NCBI RefSeq assembly: GCF_019645855.1
Contig: NZ_CP080999.1
Span: forward strand, 2,232,001-2,296,000
DNA: 64,000 bases
From: Mycobacterium malmoense
GTDB lineage: Bacteria; Actinomycetota; Actinomycetes; Mycobacteriales; Mycobacteriaceae
Direction of reading: 5' to 3'
Each line of letters begins with the position of its first letter. Within the stretch, counting starts at the first letter, position 1. This document shows positions 1 to 11,225 of the stretch, piece after piece. The notes beneath the pieces are model-generated. The model saw nothing but the letters and a program-made list of their open reading frames with translations, had not been told where the DNA came from and made no database searches. Position numbers and translations under genes: made by a program.

Positions 1-1836
1 GAGCTCGCCGACCTAGAACAGGTTCGCGGGCGTTGGCGCACTGCGGTCGCCGGTGTGCTGTCCAAGAGCACCCGCAAGGACCCCGAAGAGTTGGGGGAAG
101 AGCCGGAGCGGCTGCTGGAAACCCCGACCTATGAGGGGATCGCCATCCGGGCGCTCTACACCGCGCTCGACGAGCTGCCGGAGCCGCCGCTGCCCGGCGA
201 GTGGCCCTACGTGCGCGGCGGCGACGCGCTGCGCGACGTCAACTCCGGCTGGAAGGTCGCCGAGGCGTTCCCTGCTCCCGGCGGCCCCGACCACAACGCG
301 GCCGTGTTGTCCGCGCTCGGCGACGGCGTGAGCGCGCTGCTGATTCGGGTGGGGGAGTCCGGGATAGCGGCCGGGGAGCTTAAGCAGCTGCTGTCGGGGG
401 TGTACCTGGACCTGGCGCCGGTGATCCTCGACGCGGGCGCCGACTACGCCGAGGTCGGCGATGCCCTGCTGGCGCTGGTCGATCAGCTGGATCCGGACAG
501 GCGCACCGCCGTGTCGATCGACCTGGGCGGCGACCCGCTGACCGCGCAGCTGAGCGGCCGGGGGAGCCCGTCGCTGGAGCGGGTGGTCGCGGTCGCCAGG
601 CGGGTGGCCGGCAACGGCGGCGTGCGAGCGATCACCGTCGACGGTCCCGCATTCCACAATCTGGGTGCCAATGCGACCTGGGAGCTGGCCGGCAGTATTG
701 CGGCCGCGGTGGCCTACCTGCGGGTGCTCACCGCCGCCGGGATCGCGGTCGGCGAGGCGTTGCGGCAGATCAGCTTTCGGCTCGCCGCCGACGACGACCA
801 GTTCATGACGATCGCCAAGATGCGCGCGGCGCGTCGACTGTGGGCGCGCGTCGCCGAGGTGGTCGGTGACCCGGAGGGCGGCGCGGCCGTCGTGCACGCG
901 GAGACCTCGCTGCCGATGATGACCCAGCGGGATCCGTGGGTGAACATGCTGCGCGGCACGCTGGCCGCGTTCGGGGCCGGGGTCGGTGGCGCCGACACCG
1001 TGCTGGTGTCCCCGTTCGACGCGGCGATCCCGGGCGGCTTCCCCGGCGTGGCGAGGGGCTTCGCACGCCGGATCGCCCGCAACACCCAGCTGCTGCTCCT
1101 GGAGGAGTCGCACGTCGGCCAGGTGTTGGACCCCGCCGGCGGGTCGTGGTTCGTCGAGGACCTCACCGAGCGGCTGGCTTCCCAGGCTTGGCAGCGCTTC
1201 CAGGAGATCGAGGCCCGCGGCGGATTCGCCGACGCCCGAGGCTACGTCGCCGAACGGATCGCCGAGGTAGCCACGCGGCGCGCCGACGACATCGCGCATC
1301 GCCGCACCGCGATCACCGGCGTCAACGAATACCCGAACCTGGCCGAACCCGCTCTGCCGCAAGGCGATTCGGCGTCGACGGTGCGGCACTACGCCTCCGG
1401 ATTCGAAGCGTTGCGGGACCGCTCGGACGCCCATCTGGCCCGCACCGGCGCGCGTCCGCGGGCGCTGCTGCTGCCGGCGGGGCCGTTGGCCGAGCACAAC
1501 ATCCGGACGACGTTCGCGGCCAACCTACTGGCGTCCGGCGGTATCGAGGCGATCAACCCGGGGCCCGTCGACGCGGCCGGGGTCGCCGCGGCGGTCGCCG
1601 AATTCTCCGCCGAGGGATCGCCCGTCGTGGCGGTGATCTGCGGCACCGACAAGCGCTACCACGAGGAAGCCGTGGACATCGTCGAGGCGGCCCGCAACGC
1701 CGGGGTCTCGCGGGTTTATTTGGCGGGACCCGAACGGGCGCTGGGTGACGCCCGGTGCCGGCCGGACGAATTTCTGACCGCGAAAATCGATGCGGTCCAA
1801 GCCTTGTCGAATCTGCTTACCCGATTGGGAGCATAG
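1..1836 (+). CDS. mutA: Methylmalonyl-CoA mutase small (beta) subunit, 5' partial
   Basis: Small subunit of the B12-dependent mutase that interconverts methylmalonyl-CoA and succinyl-CoA in propionate, odd-chain and cholesterol catabolism. The frame is open from base 1, so the start lies just left of the window; the first GTG inside (55) is an internal codon because the 18 codons before it also fit the family. 611 residues are visible. Mutase-type barrel sequence such as SFRLAADDDQFMT, MMTQRDPWVNMLR and DPAGGSWFVE is intact. The C-terminal cobalamin-domain remnant lacks the DxHxxG motif, as expected for the non-catalytic subunit. mutB starts 5 bp after the stop, so the two are surely co-transcribed. 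Very confident of family; symbol by close resemblance to the mycobacterial mutA-mutB pair. Confidence 0.96.
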   Translation, partial: ELADLEQVRGRWRTAVAGVLSKSTRKDPEELGEEPERLLETPTYEGIAIRALYTALDELPEPPLPGEWPYVRGGDALRDVNSGWKVAEAFPAPGGPDHNAAVLSALGDGVSALLIRVGESGIAAGELKQLLSGVYLDLAPVILDAGADYAEVGDALLALVDQLDPDRRTAVSIDLGGDPLTAQLSGRGSPSLERVVAVARRVAGNGGVRAITVDGPAFHNLGANATWELAGSIAAAVAYLRVLTAAGIAVGEALRQISFRLAADDDQFMTIAKMRAARRLWARVAEVVGDPEGGAAVVHAETSLPMMTQRDPWVNMLRGTLAAFGAGVGGADTVLVSPFDAAIPGGFPGVARGFARRIARNTQLLLLEESHVGQVLDPAGGSWFVEDLTERLASQAWQRFQEIEARGGFADARGYVAERIAEVATRRADDIAHRRTAITGVNEYPNLAEPALPQGDSASTVRHYASGFEALRDRSDAHLARTGARPRALLLPAGPLAEHNIRTTFAANLLASGGIEAINPGPVDAAGVAAAVAEFSAEGSPVVAVICGTDKRYHEEAVDIVEAARNAGVSRVYLAGPERALGDARCRPDEFLTAKIDAVQALSNLLTRLGA

Positions 1837-1841
1837 CCGCG

Positions 1842-4127
<2,286 letters not shown>

Positions 4128-4140
4128 CCCAGCCCTTGCC

Positions 4141-4200
4141 CGCGAGCGTAACGCCAGTGCGAAAAACCGCCCACAATTTCGCGGTGACGTTACGCTCGCG
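4141..4200. repeat. Palindromic intergenic repeat, copy 1
   Basis: The gap between mutB and meaB is filled by an inverted repeat. Arms CGCGAGCGTAACG (4141-4153) and CGTTACGCTCGCG (4188-4200) are perfect. The inner parts, CCAGTGCGAAA and TTTCGCGGTGA, pair imperfectly. The core GTAACGCCA(C/G)TGCGAAA recurs in the better-preserved palindrome at 24344-24401, so this is a dispersed element and not a gene-specific operator. In M. tuberculosis, as I recall, this gap holds a mazEF module, which is absent here. Confidence 0.75.
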
Positions 4201-4215
4201 CGCGGTGACGGCCAT

Positions 4216-5196
4216 ATGAGTCCGCAAACGATCGAGAAGTTGGCCGAGGCCGTTCGCAAAGGCGACCGCGCGGCGCTGCCGCGAGCCATCACGCTGCTGG
4301 AGTCCACCCGCGCCGACCATCACGAAAAGGCGCAAAAGCTGCTGCTCGAGCTGCTGCCCGACTCGGGCAACGCCCATCGCGTCGGCATCACCGGGGTCCC
4401 GGGAGTCGGAAAGTCCACCACCATCGAGTCACTCGGCATGCATCTGATCGAGCGGGGCCACCGGGTGGCCGTGCTGGCCGTCGACCCCTCATCGACCCGC
4501 ACCGGCGGCTCGATCCTTGGCGACAAGACCCGGATGGCGCGCCTGGCGGTGCACCCCGACGCCTACATCCGTCCCTCGCCGACGTCGGGCACGCTGGGCG
4601 GGGTGGCAAAGGCCACCCGGGAAACCATCGTGCTGCTGGAGGCCGCCGGGTTCGACGTGATCCTGATCGAAACCGTCGGCGTCGGCCAGTCCGAGGTGGC
4701 CGTGGCCAACATGGTCGACACGTTCGTGTTGTTGACCCTGGCGCGCAGCGGCGACCAGCTGCAGGGCATCAAAAAGGGCGCGCTGGAGCTGGCCGACGTC
4801 GTCGTGGTGAACAAAGCCGACGGGGAGCACCTGAAGGAGGCACGGTCGGCCGCGCGCGAACTATCCGCGGCGATCAGGTTGATCCACCCGCGTGAAACAC
4901 TCTGGCGCCCACCGGTTCTCACGATGAGCGCGACGGAGGGGACCGGGCTGACGGAGCTGTGGGACACCATCGAGCGTCATCGCCAGGTGCTCACCGACGC
5001 CGGCGAGTTCGAGGCGCGCCGACGGGCCCAGCAGGTCGACTGGACCTGGCAGATGGTCCGCGACACGGTGCTGGACCGGGTGCTCTTCCACCCGGACGTC
5101 CGCAAGATCCGCGCCGACGTCGAGCGGCAAGTCAAGTCAGGGGAGCTGACCCCCGCGCTCGCGGCCCAGCAAATACTGGACGCCGCGTCTCGCTAA
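4216..5196 (+). CDS. meaB: MeaB/ArgK-type G3E GTPase, methylmalonyl-CoA mutase chaperone
   Basis: P-loop GTPase of the MeaB (ArgK, human MMAA) family, 326 residues. It gates cobalamin loading of methylmalonyl-CoA mutase and protects it from inactivation. Walker A is GVPGVGKS at residues 60-67. The switch and base-recognition regions follow: ETVGVGQSE, and VVNKADG as the NKxD motif. Start ATG 4216 is the only reasonable one near the N-terminus. It is directly downstream of its client mutA-mutB on the same strand, a standard arrangement. The family corresponds to Rv1496 in M. tuberculosis. Confidence 0.95.
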   Translation: MSPQTIEKLAEAVRKGDRAALPRAITLLESTRADHHEKAQKLLLELLPDSGNAHRVGITGVPGVGKSTTIESLGMHLIERGHRVAVLAVDPSSTRTGGSILGDKTRMARLAVHPDAYIRPSPTSGTLGGVAKATRETIVLLEAAGFDVILIETVGVGQSEVAVANMVDTFVLLTLARSGDQLQGIKKGALELADVVVVNKADGEHLKEARSAARELSAAIRLIHPRETLWRPPVLTMSATEGTGLTELWDTIERHRQVLTDAGEFEARRRAQQVDWTWQMVRDTVLDRVLFHPDVRKIRADVERQVKSGELTPALAAQQILDAASR

Positions 5197-5259
5197 CGGA
5201 AAGGTAAATTCATCATTGTTTGCCCTTGGCCCGTGTGAAATCCAAGTAAATTCGAAAGC

Positions 5260-6546
5260 GTGACGGTGGAAACCGGGGTCGATCGCCGCGCGGTCCTTCC
5301 CCACGATGCCCCTGGCGCGGGTCATCGTGTGTTCGGCGCGGCGGACCCACACTTTGCTTGCGCCATTCGTAGCTTTTCCACCATGTTCCCCGGGCGCCGG
5401 TTCGGTGGCGGGGCGCTGGCGGTGTATGTCGACGGCCAGCCCGCCGTCGATGTCTGGACCGGCTGGGCTGACCGGTGCGGCCAGCTGCCGTGGACGGCCG
5501 ATACCGCTCCGATGGTGTTCTCGGCGACCAAGGGGATGACCGCCACGGTCATCCACCGGCTCGCCGACCGCGGGCTGATCGACTACGACGCCCCGGTTGC
5601 TGAATACTGGCCGGAGTTCGCGGCCAACGGCAAGTCCGCCCTGACCGTGCGCGAGGTGATGAGGCACCAGGCCGGCCTGTCGGGTCTGCGCGGCGCCACC
5701 CAGGAAGACTTGCTGGATCACGTCGTCATGGAAGAGCGGCTGGCGGCCGCGCCTCCGGGACGCCTGCTGGGCAAATCGGCATATCACGCGCTGACGTTCG
5801 GTTGGCTGATGTCCGGGCTGGCCCGGGCGGTGACCGGGAAAGGCATGCGTGCGCTGATCCGTGAGGAGCTCGCCGAGCCGTTGGACACCGACGGCATGTA
5901 TCTGGGCCGGCCGCCGGTGGAAGCGTCGACGCGGGTCGCCGAGATCATCATGCCGCAGAACATCGTCGCCAACCCGGTTGTCAACTATGTGATGCGCAGG
6001 GTCGCCAACGAGCTGTCGGGCGGATTCCGGTCGATGTATTTCCCGGGCATGATCGCCGCGGTCCAGGGTGAGGTTCCGTTGCTGGACGCCGAGATCCCGG
6101 CGGCCAACGGGGTGGTGACGGCTCGTGCGCTGGCGCGCATGTACGGGGCGATCGCCAACGGCGGCGAGATCGACGGCACACAGTTCTTGTCCCGCGAGCT
6201 GGTTGCGGGTTTGACCGGTCGGCGGAGCCTGCGTCCGGATCGAAACCTGTTCGTGCCGTTGGCTTTCCACCTCGGCTACCACAGCCTGCCGATCGGGAAC
6301 GTGATGCCGGGCTTCGGCCACGTGGGGATGGGCGGTTCGGTCGGCTGGGCCTGCCCTGCCGAAGGGGTGGCGTTCGCGTTGGTGCACAACCGGTTGTTGT
6401 CGCCATTGGTGATGACCGATCACGCCGCGTTCGTCGGAATCTACAAGCTGATCCGCCAGGCCGCCGCGAAGGCCCGCAAGCGTGGCTTGCAGCCGGTGAC
6501 CGAGTTCGGGGCGCCGTTCCCCGAACCCGGAGCGGTCGCCGGTTGA
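5260..6546 (+). CDS. lipL: Serine beta-lactamase-fold esterase/lipase, LipL-like
   Basis: 428-residue class C beta-lactamase-fold hydrolase (EstB/LipL type), expected to act on short-chain esters. The SxxK nucleophile motif is SATK with Ser88 and Lys91. The second catalytic element is Tyr175 in YHALTFGWL. Start GTG 5260 is 63 bp after meaB; no better upstream start exists. In M. tuberculosis lipL (Rv1497) also follows Rv1496, so the symbol rests on both sequence and order. No signal peptide is visible. A broken copy of its C-terminal third lies at 39568-39895. Confidence 0.9.
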   Translation: MTVETGVDRRAVLPHDAPGAGHRVFGAADPHFACAIRSFSTMFPGRRFGGGALAVYVDGQPAVDVWTGWADRCGQLPWTADTAPMVFSATKGMTATVIHRLADRGLIDYDAPVAEYWPEFAANGKSALTVREVMRHQAGLSGLRGATQEDLLDHVVMEERLAAAPPGRLLGKSAYHALTFGWLMSGLARAVTGKGMRALIREELAEPLDTDGMYLGRPPVEASTRVAEIIMPQNIVANPVVNYVMRRVANELSGGFRSMYFPGMIAAVQGEVPLLDAEIPAANGVVTARALARMYGAIANGGEIDGTQFLSRELVAGLTGRRSLRPDRNLFVPLAFHLGYHSLPIGNVMPGFGHVGMGGSVGWACPAEGVAFALVHNRLLSPLVMTDHAAFVGIYKLIRQAAAKARKRGLQPVTEFGAPFPEPGAVAG

Positions 6547-6664
6547 GGTTGCCCCAGCCGTGTCGTCCCGCCGACATCCGCTTGCTACCGTCGGCCAGCC
6601 GCGGGATGCGCGCGAATTGCGAATCCGTCGACAGTGCAACGCGTTCTCATTTAAGCTGCCGAGC

Positions 6665-7738
6665 GTGAAGTCTGAGATCGACGAGCTGGACGACGATGAC
6701 GATGACGACGACGATGACATCGACGAGCCGGATGACAAAAAGAACCTGAAACGAGCACTGGGTGCGGTGACTGTGGTCGCCGCATTGGCGATCATCCTTG
6801 CGGTGGTGTTGTTTTTCAACGGCAGCGATTCCGGAAACAATTCGTCTGCAACTCAGGGGACCAGTTCGAACCAGGAGCCTGCGCCTGGAGTTGCCAGCGC
6901 CCATGACGACGGGCCGGCCGCGGTGATCACCGACGACCCCAGCTGCCCGGCGTGGTCGTCGATCAACAATTCGCTGGCCAACGATGGGCAGGGGCTCTGG
7001 AACGACCGCGACCGGTCGGTCCCGGCTTCGGCGTGGAACGACAAACAGCGCGTGCAGTTTATGGCCGCGGCCCAGTCGATGCGTAACGCGGCCTCGCAGA
7101 CCGTCGGCCTGGTCAAGCTGACGCCGCACCGGATCATGCGGGAGCTCTACGAGCAATTCATTGCCTATGCGTTCGCCTACGCCATGCATGTTCCGAAATA
7201 CACCCCCGCCGACGACAACTTCGCCGGCACCGCGAACAGTGCGGCTTCGGCGCTCGGCGCGATATGCACCGCCATCGTCGACGGGTCGGCGGCGGCGCGT
7301 GGACCGATGGTGCCGCCCGCGGCGCCGCCGGCAAAGGTCGCGCCTGTCGGCAACCCGACCAACCCGCTGCCGTTCCTCACGAGTCCCAATCCCACCTGCG
7401 CTAAGTGGAAGGCGGCGCTGGATCGGTTCGCCGAACAAACCACCGCGTGGCAGAGCATCAATCCGAGCATTCCGTCGATCCTGTGGAGCGCGGAGCAAAA
7501 GGCGGCCAATTTCGCCGCGGCGCAGGTGATGAACACATTCGCCGGCAACCTGGAAGAGCTGGGTCGCGGCAGCGCCAATCTCATCTGGCAGGATTTCGCC
7601 AATCTCTCCGCTCAGTACCGCCGGGCTTTTGCCCAGGCCGTGCCGACGTATTCGCCGGCCGACAACCATCTGGCAAACGCGGCAAACTATCTTTCCACAA
7701 CCGTCCTGGGAGCGTGTGCCGTAATCCAGGGCACCTAA
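6665..7738 (+). CDS. Exported or membrane-anchored protein with duplicated two-cysteine domain
   Basis: Function not recognised. The chosen start is GTG 6665, giving 357 residues; an earlier in-frame GTG (6560) would add a compositionally odd N-terminus. An acidic tract with ten consecutive Asp (residues 9-18) precedes a basic stretch and one hydrophobic segment (about 32-51), so the bulk should lie outside the membrane. The exterior holds two homologous domains, each starting PxC..W and ending GA(I)C: Cys94-Cys201 and Cys245-Cys351. They share the run VPxY(T/S)PAD(D/N) about 20 residues before the closing Cys. The Cys pairing suggests one disulfide per domain. It lies between lipL and a membrane-anchored cyclophilin with the same topology. 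Confidence 0.8.
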   Translation: MKSEIDELDDDDDDDDDDIDEPDDKKNLKRALGAVTVVAALAIILAVVLFFNGSDSGNNSSATQGTSSNQEPAPGVASAHDDGPAAVITDDPSCPAWSSINNSLANDGQGLWNDRDRSVPASAWNDKQRVQFMAAAQSMRNAASQTVGLVKLTPHRIMRELYEQFIAYAFAYAMHVPKYTPADDNFAGTANSAASALGAICTAIVDGSAAARGPMVPPAAPPAKVAPVGNPTNPLPFLTSPNPTCAKWKAALDRFAEQTTAWQSINPSIPSILWSAEQKAANFAAAQVMNTFAGNLEELGRGSANLIWQDFANLSAQYRRAFAQAVPTYSPADNHLANAANYLSTTVLGACAVIQGT

Positions 7739-7823
7739 CCCAATGCTGGCGAGCTAGCGGCAGCCTTCCAAGGAGGGTGCCCCTGTCCAAGTTTGCGGAA
7801 CGACCACGGAGGGATACCGGCGG

Positions 7824-8693
7824 GTGACGACCAACCAAGAGCGACGTGAGACGGCCAGGCGCAAGCTGCAAGAACACCTGGAGCACCAAGCTCAGCAGGC
7901 CCGTCGTCGCCGGATCCTGACCGTCATCGGTTCGTCGGTCGGGGCGGTGGTCGCGATAGCCGCGATAGCGACGAGCATCTACCTCGCCAATCACGACAAC
8001 AAGCACAACGCGACGTCGGCGGCCACGAGCAGCGTCGCCCCTTCCCACGGGGGGATATCGCCGCTGCCGCCGTTCACGCCGTCGTCCAACGTGGGCGCCG
8101 ACTGTCAATACCCGCCCTCGCCGGAGCCGGCCGGCAAACCGGTCGACCCGCCGAAGTCGGGCAAGGTGTCCACCGACCCGGCCCAGACGAGCGCCAGCAT
8201 CGTTACCGACCAGGGGCCCATCGGGCTGCGGTTGGCCAACAACGAATCACCTTGCACGGTCAACAGCTTCACCAGCCTGGCCAAACAGAAGTTTTTCGAC
8301 GACACCCACTGCCACCGGTTGACCACCTCACCCAAGCTCGGTGTGCTGCAGTGCGGCGACCCCAAAGGCGACGGCACCGGCGGCCCGGGTTATCAGTTCA
8401 CCAACGAGTACCCGACCGACCAATACAAGCCCGACGACCCCAAGGCGCATCAGCCCGTCGTCTACCCGCGCGGCACCCTGGCCATGGCCAACACCGGGCC
8501 GGACACCAACGGCAGCCAGTTCTTCCTCGTCTACAAGGACTCCCAGCTGCCACCGGAATACACGGTGTTCGGCACCATCCAGGCCGACGGGCTGGCCACG
8601 CTGGACAAGATCGCCAAGGCGGGCGTTGCCGGCGGTGGTGACGACGGCGCGCCGGCCACCAGCGTCACGATCAAGTCGGTCCAGGTCGGCTGA
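7824..8693 (+). CDS. ppiB: Membrane-anchored cyclophilin-type peptidyl-prolyl isomerase
   Basis: 289-residue cyclophilin resembling mycobacterial PpiB (Rv2582). Residues 1-30 are a charged helical arm rich in Arg/Gln, 31-53 a membrane segment, 60-115 a Ser/Pro linker, and about 118-287 the PPIase fold. Active-site features include CHRLTTSP with His164-Arg165, GTGGPGYQF and GSQFFLVY. Likely role: cis-trans isomerisation of prolines in exported proteins. Start is GTG 7824; no ATG is nearby. Since the true ppiB of mycobacteria sits elsewhere, this may be a paralogue and the symbol marks family only. It may share transcription with the preceding exported Cys-rich protein, 85 bp upstream. Confidence 0.88.
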   Translation: MTTNQERRETARRKLQEHLEHQAQQARRRRILTVIGSSVGAVVAIAAIATSIYLANHDNKHNATSAATSSVAPSHGGISPLPPFTPSSNVGADCQYPPSPEPAGKPVDPPKSGKVSTDPAQTSASIVTDQGPIGLRLANNESPCTVNSFTSLAKQKFFDDTHCHRLTTSPKLGVLQCGDPKGDGTGGPGYQFTNEYPTDQYKPDDPKAHQPVVYPRGTLAMANTGPDTNGSQFFLVYKDSQLPPEYTVFGTIQADGLATLDKIAKAGVAGGGDDGAPATSVTIKSVQVG

Positions 8694-8786
8694 GAAAGCG
8701 TGTGATCGCGCGCCGCTGATTTGGTCCGCGGCAGGTGGCCGTGTGTCAAACCTCTGCGGCGGCTCTCAACGCCGCCCGCTGGGAGC

Positions 8787-9158
8787 TTACTCGGCGGTTC
8801 CGTTCCGTTCTTCATCAGTGATGATCGTCTGAAGAAGGTCGACGATTTGCTGTTGTCCTGCTGCGGTGGCATCGAATTTGCCGCGCATCTCGGTGAATCC
8901 TTGGTCGACATGGTCGCGGAGGTCGCCGAAATCCTGGCGGAGGTCGACGAAGTCCTGGCGAAGCGCGTTGAAACTTGCCGCTGTGGCCTGGCGGAAATCG
9001 CGGAATTCACCGCGGAATTCGCTGACGTCGCGGTCGGCGGCTCCTGCGAGCACCCGAGCCGCTGCGGCGTCCTGTTCACTGGCCTGTACTCGCCCGGCCA
9101 GGTCGCGCACCTGGCGTTCGAGTGCAGCGACGCGTGGTTCGAGATCCGCGGCGTCCAT
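8787..9158 (-). CDS. Small coiled-coil protein, short paralogue
   Basis: 123 residues starting MDAADLEPRV (ATG at 9158). The sequence is almost entirely heptad-like: LERQVRDLAGRVQASEQ, then LRQDFVDLRQDFGDLRDHV. A conserved tail DQGFTEMRGKFDA and QQQIVDLLQ(T/V)IIT follows. No enzymatic motif is present. It is clearly paralogous to the gene at 32919-33563, sharing both ends almost word for word; that copy has 15 heptads where this one has three. Function unknown; likely a homo-oligomer. It is convergent with the cyclophilin gene, 93 bp apart. Confidence 0.8.
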   Translation of the reverse strand: MDAADLEPRVAALERQVRDLAGRVQASEQDAAAARVLAGAADRDVSEFRGEFRDFRQATAASFNALRQDFVDLRQDFGDLRDHVDQGFTEMRGKFDATAAGQQQIVDLLQTIITDEERNGTAE

Positions 9159-9270
9159 GACGGATGAGCCTACCGGTCTTCGCTGACAAAGACACTTCGC
9201 TGGTCGTCCTGCCGTGGCGGCGTCGAGTTTGCCGCACGCTCTGACGCAAGACGCCGGCGCAAATCGGCGT

Positions 9271-9921
9271 TCAAGACGCCGGCGCGAGCAACGGGGGAAG
9301 CTTGTTCGACGATTCCGATTGAGCTGGGAGTTGACGAAGCACAGCAGCGAATACATCACGCAGCGACGAACCTGGCGTTAGTCCGAACTTCGTCAGGCCG
9401 ACGGGGGGCCGGCGGGGATCTGCAGATGCTTCCGAACCCGCGATGACAAGCCACATCAGTTGCTTCGGTTTCGGCCCGCCGTCCCCAAGTCCCATGACGA
9501 CGATCAATGAATCGAACGGGGTCATCTGGTTAAAGATGGTGTCCAGCGAATCATCGGGGGCGCCAGGGATTACGACGGCATCGCCGCCGGCACTCGGATT
9601 GCTATAGAACCATTCGAGATCTTCACGTGGGTAAAAAGAGATCTGCCTGGCGATCTCTTCGAATGCATGCTCTCGTCCTGGAGCTGTCATCGGTGTGCGC
9701 ACCCAAATGCCGAGATGAGCCTCCTCTTCGACGTATTCGCGAATCTTGGGCAATCGATCCGTACCGAGTGAGAAGCGAAGAGCGTCGCGATACTGTTCAC
9801 GTGCTTCATCGAGTGTCTTGCCGCCCCCAACGATGCTTTCTGGCATCGAGTGGAACTGCCATCTTGGTTCGTGCGCCTCATCGAAGCGGTAGATGGCTGT
9901 CTGTGCGGGTGCTGCTGCCAT
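9271..9921 (-). CDS. HicB-like antitoxin N-terminus with extended C-terminal domain
   Basis: 216 residues. The first 75 resemble HicB-type partially degraded RNase H folds (AIYRFDEAHEPRW and GKTLDEAREQYRDALRFSL). The remaining 140 residues are not recognised and are longer than a usual HicB DNA-binding tail. The ATG (9921-9919) overlaps the TGA of the HicA-like gene by one base (TGATG), indicating translational coupling. Position after a HicA-like toxin supports an antitoxin role; the second domain might be a regulatory or effector part. Moderately sure of the antitoxin role, unsure of the C-terminal half. Confidence 0.65.
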   Translation of the reverse strand: MAAAPAQTAIYRFDEAHEPRWQFHSMPESIVGGGKTLDEAREQYRDALRFSLGTDRLPKIREYVEEEAHLGIWVRTPMTAPGREHAFEEIARQISFYPREDLEWFYSNPSAGGDAVVIPGAPDDSLDTIFNQMTPFDSLIVVMGLGDGGPKPKQLMWLVIAGSEASADPRRPPVGLTKFGLTPGSSLRDVFAAVLRQLPAQSESSNKLPPLLAPAS

Positions 9922-10130
9922 CAACTCACCTCTCGTCGTGCTTCGTCTTCACTGAGGCCGACTCCTTGGATCAGGATCCGGCGGACGGCGTTGCCGTGAA
10001 TGTCATCACGATCATGGTATGCGAATGTAAATTGCCTGGTACGCCCTTGGTACCGGCGGTGTGACCCATCCCGCCTGAGCGGGGTACCGCAGTGTTTCTG
10101 GATAATTCGCTCCAATGCTTTACCACGCAT
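9921..10130 (-). CDS. HicA-like mRNA interferase toxin
   Basis: 69 residues, a dsRBD-like HicA/YcfA fold. The catalytic-type motif is GSHRRYQG with the His that cleaves RNA, followed by a hydrophobic C-terminal half ending in LIQGVGLSEDEARREV. ATG 10130 gives the canonical M(K/R)GK start; a TTG seven codons upstream (10151) is possible but unlikely. Toxin precedes antitoxin, the normal order for hicAB, with the stop overlapping the antitoxin start by one base. Confidence 0.8.
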   Translation of the reverse strand: MRGKALERIIQKHCGTPLRRDGSHRRYQGRTRQFTFAYHDRDDIHGNAVRRILIQGVGLSEDEARREVS

Positions 10131-10326
10131 CGAAGGCCATCTGTGGGTCAACGGCGCGGGCTCCGAGTCACCGGGGGATGGCTTGTCACTTGATGTAGCT
10201 TAGCTGGCAGCAGGTAGCTACAATCCGGCTCCGATCTTCGGGCTGTGGATAAAGCGAGCCGGTCAGTTGCGCCAGATTATGTTTCCGAGGCCACCGTTTT
10301 CGGGGGCACTCAGACGCAACGTGTGA

Positions 10327-10887
10327 TCACATGCCTGGCCCGCGTAGCGGACCTGGGTGTCGAGGGCGTCGGGCGCGCAAGTCGACAAGGTTGGTCGACG
10401 CTTCAGCATCTTTCAGCGCCCCGGCGATCCGGCGGCACTTGCTTTCCATGGCAGTGATTCGCGCCTGCGACAACGGGGCGAGGAAAATCTTTCGGACTTC
10501 GTTGGCATAGGTCACCATCGCTTGCTCCACCAACATTTGCCCCTGGTCGGTGATGGTCGCTATTACACCGCGCCGGTCATTCGGGCTCACACCACGTCGC
10601 ACCAGCTCCTGGCTTTCAAGGCGACGGATTTTCCTGGTAACCCGCGTCGGGGGAGAGGGAAGCGCGGCAGCGAGATCACCCATGCGGGCACTGCCGTTGG
10701 GCGAGTTGCTCAATATATGCAGTAAACGCACGTCGCCGAGTGATAACCGGTGGGCCTCGACCAGCCTTCCGTTCAGCACGGCATACACGCGTATGGCGGC
10801 CGAAAGGAAGTTCTGCCAAGACTTCTGTTCGGCTATATCCAACCCAGGAATATCGCCGGCGGTCCGGCCGCCGATGAGGCCGTTCAT
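10327..10887 (-). CDS. MarR-family transcriptional regulator
   Basis: 186 residues with a MarR winged helix. The recognition region is ARMGDLAAALPSPPTRVTRK and the wing RRGVSPNDRRGVIATIT. It belongs to the same paralogous group as the regulators at 35283 and 36738 and the dead copy at 17462, but is the most diverged and has its own C-terminal extension rich in Arg/Pro. It faces away from the PE/PPE operon that begins 0.9 kb away. It lacks the TAGAACGCGTTCTA-type palindrome found about 143 bp upstream of the other three. Confidence 0.88.
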   Translation of the reverse strand: MNGLIGGRTAGDIPGLDIAEQKSWQNFLSAAIRVYAVLNGRLVEAHRLSLGDVRLLHILSNSPNGSARMGDLAAALPSPPTRVTRKIRRLESQELVRRGVSPNDRRGVIATITDQGQMLVEQAMVTYANEVRKIFLAPLSQARITAMESKCRRIAGALKDAEASTNLVDLRARRPRHPGPLRGPGM

Positions 10888-10982
10888 GAATGCTGATGGT
10901 AAGCGACGAACGGCGCGAAGAAGGCAAAATCGGCAATTCTCGTCACACCGGGGTGTACCGTGTCACGCTGGCCAACCGGCGC

Positions 10983-11225
10983 ATGAATCCTATTGCGGTG
11001 TAACGATACTTGGCCAAAGAACTCGCCACCGTATTGCAAACAGATATTTTCACCTTGAAGCAATCTAGCCGTAATAAACATTTGCTAACCGCAGGTGACG
11101 AACGCCATGATCAGCGGATCTTATCCATGAGTGCGTTGCCAGGCACGGGAAACGTTACGCGGCTTGGTCTTTTGAGCCAGAACGTGTCATTCGGCGGCGA
11201 TGTCTTCGATACTGTGCCGACAACG
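10983..11225 (+). repeat. Duplicated PE/PPE upstream segment, copy 1 (in gene-free 10888-11780)
   Basis: No convincing gene lies between the MarR start and the PE gene. Most of the first half is a segment repeated at 14337-14580 ahead of the second PPE gene. Shared blocks include CTTGGCCAAAGAACTCGCCA, TCTAGC(C/T)GT, GAGTGC(G/A)TTGCC, GCTTGGTCTTTT and GAACG(T/C)GTCATT in the same order. The rest (11226-11700) shows weaker similarity to the second copy and no coding signal I trust. Confidence 0.7.

Noticed and set aside
13..1497. Long antisense frame over mutA
   Set aside because: Arg/His/Gly-rich translation typical of a reversed high-GC gene; mutA itself is unambiguous.
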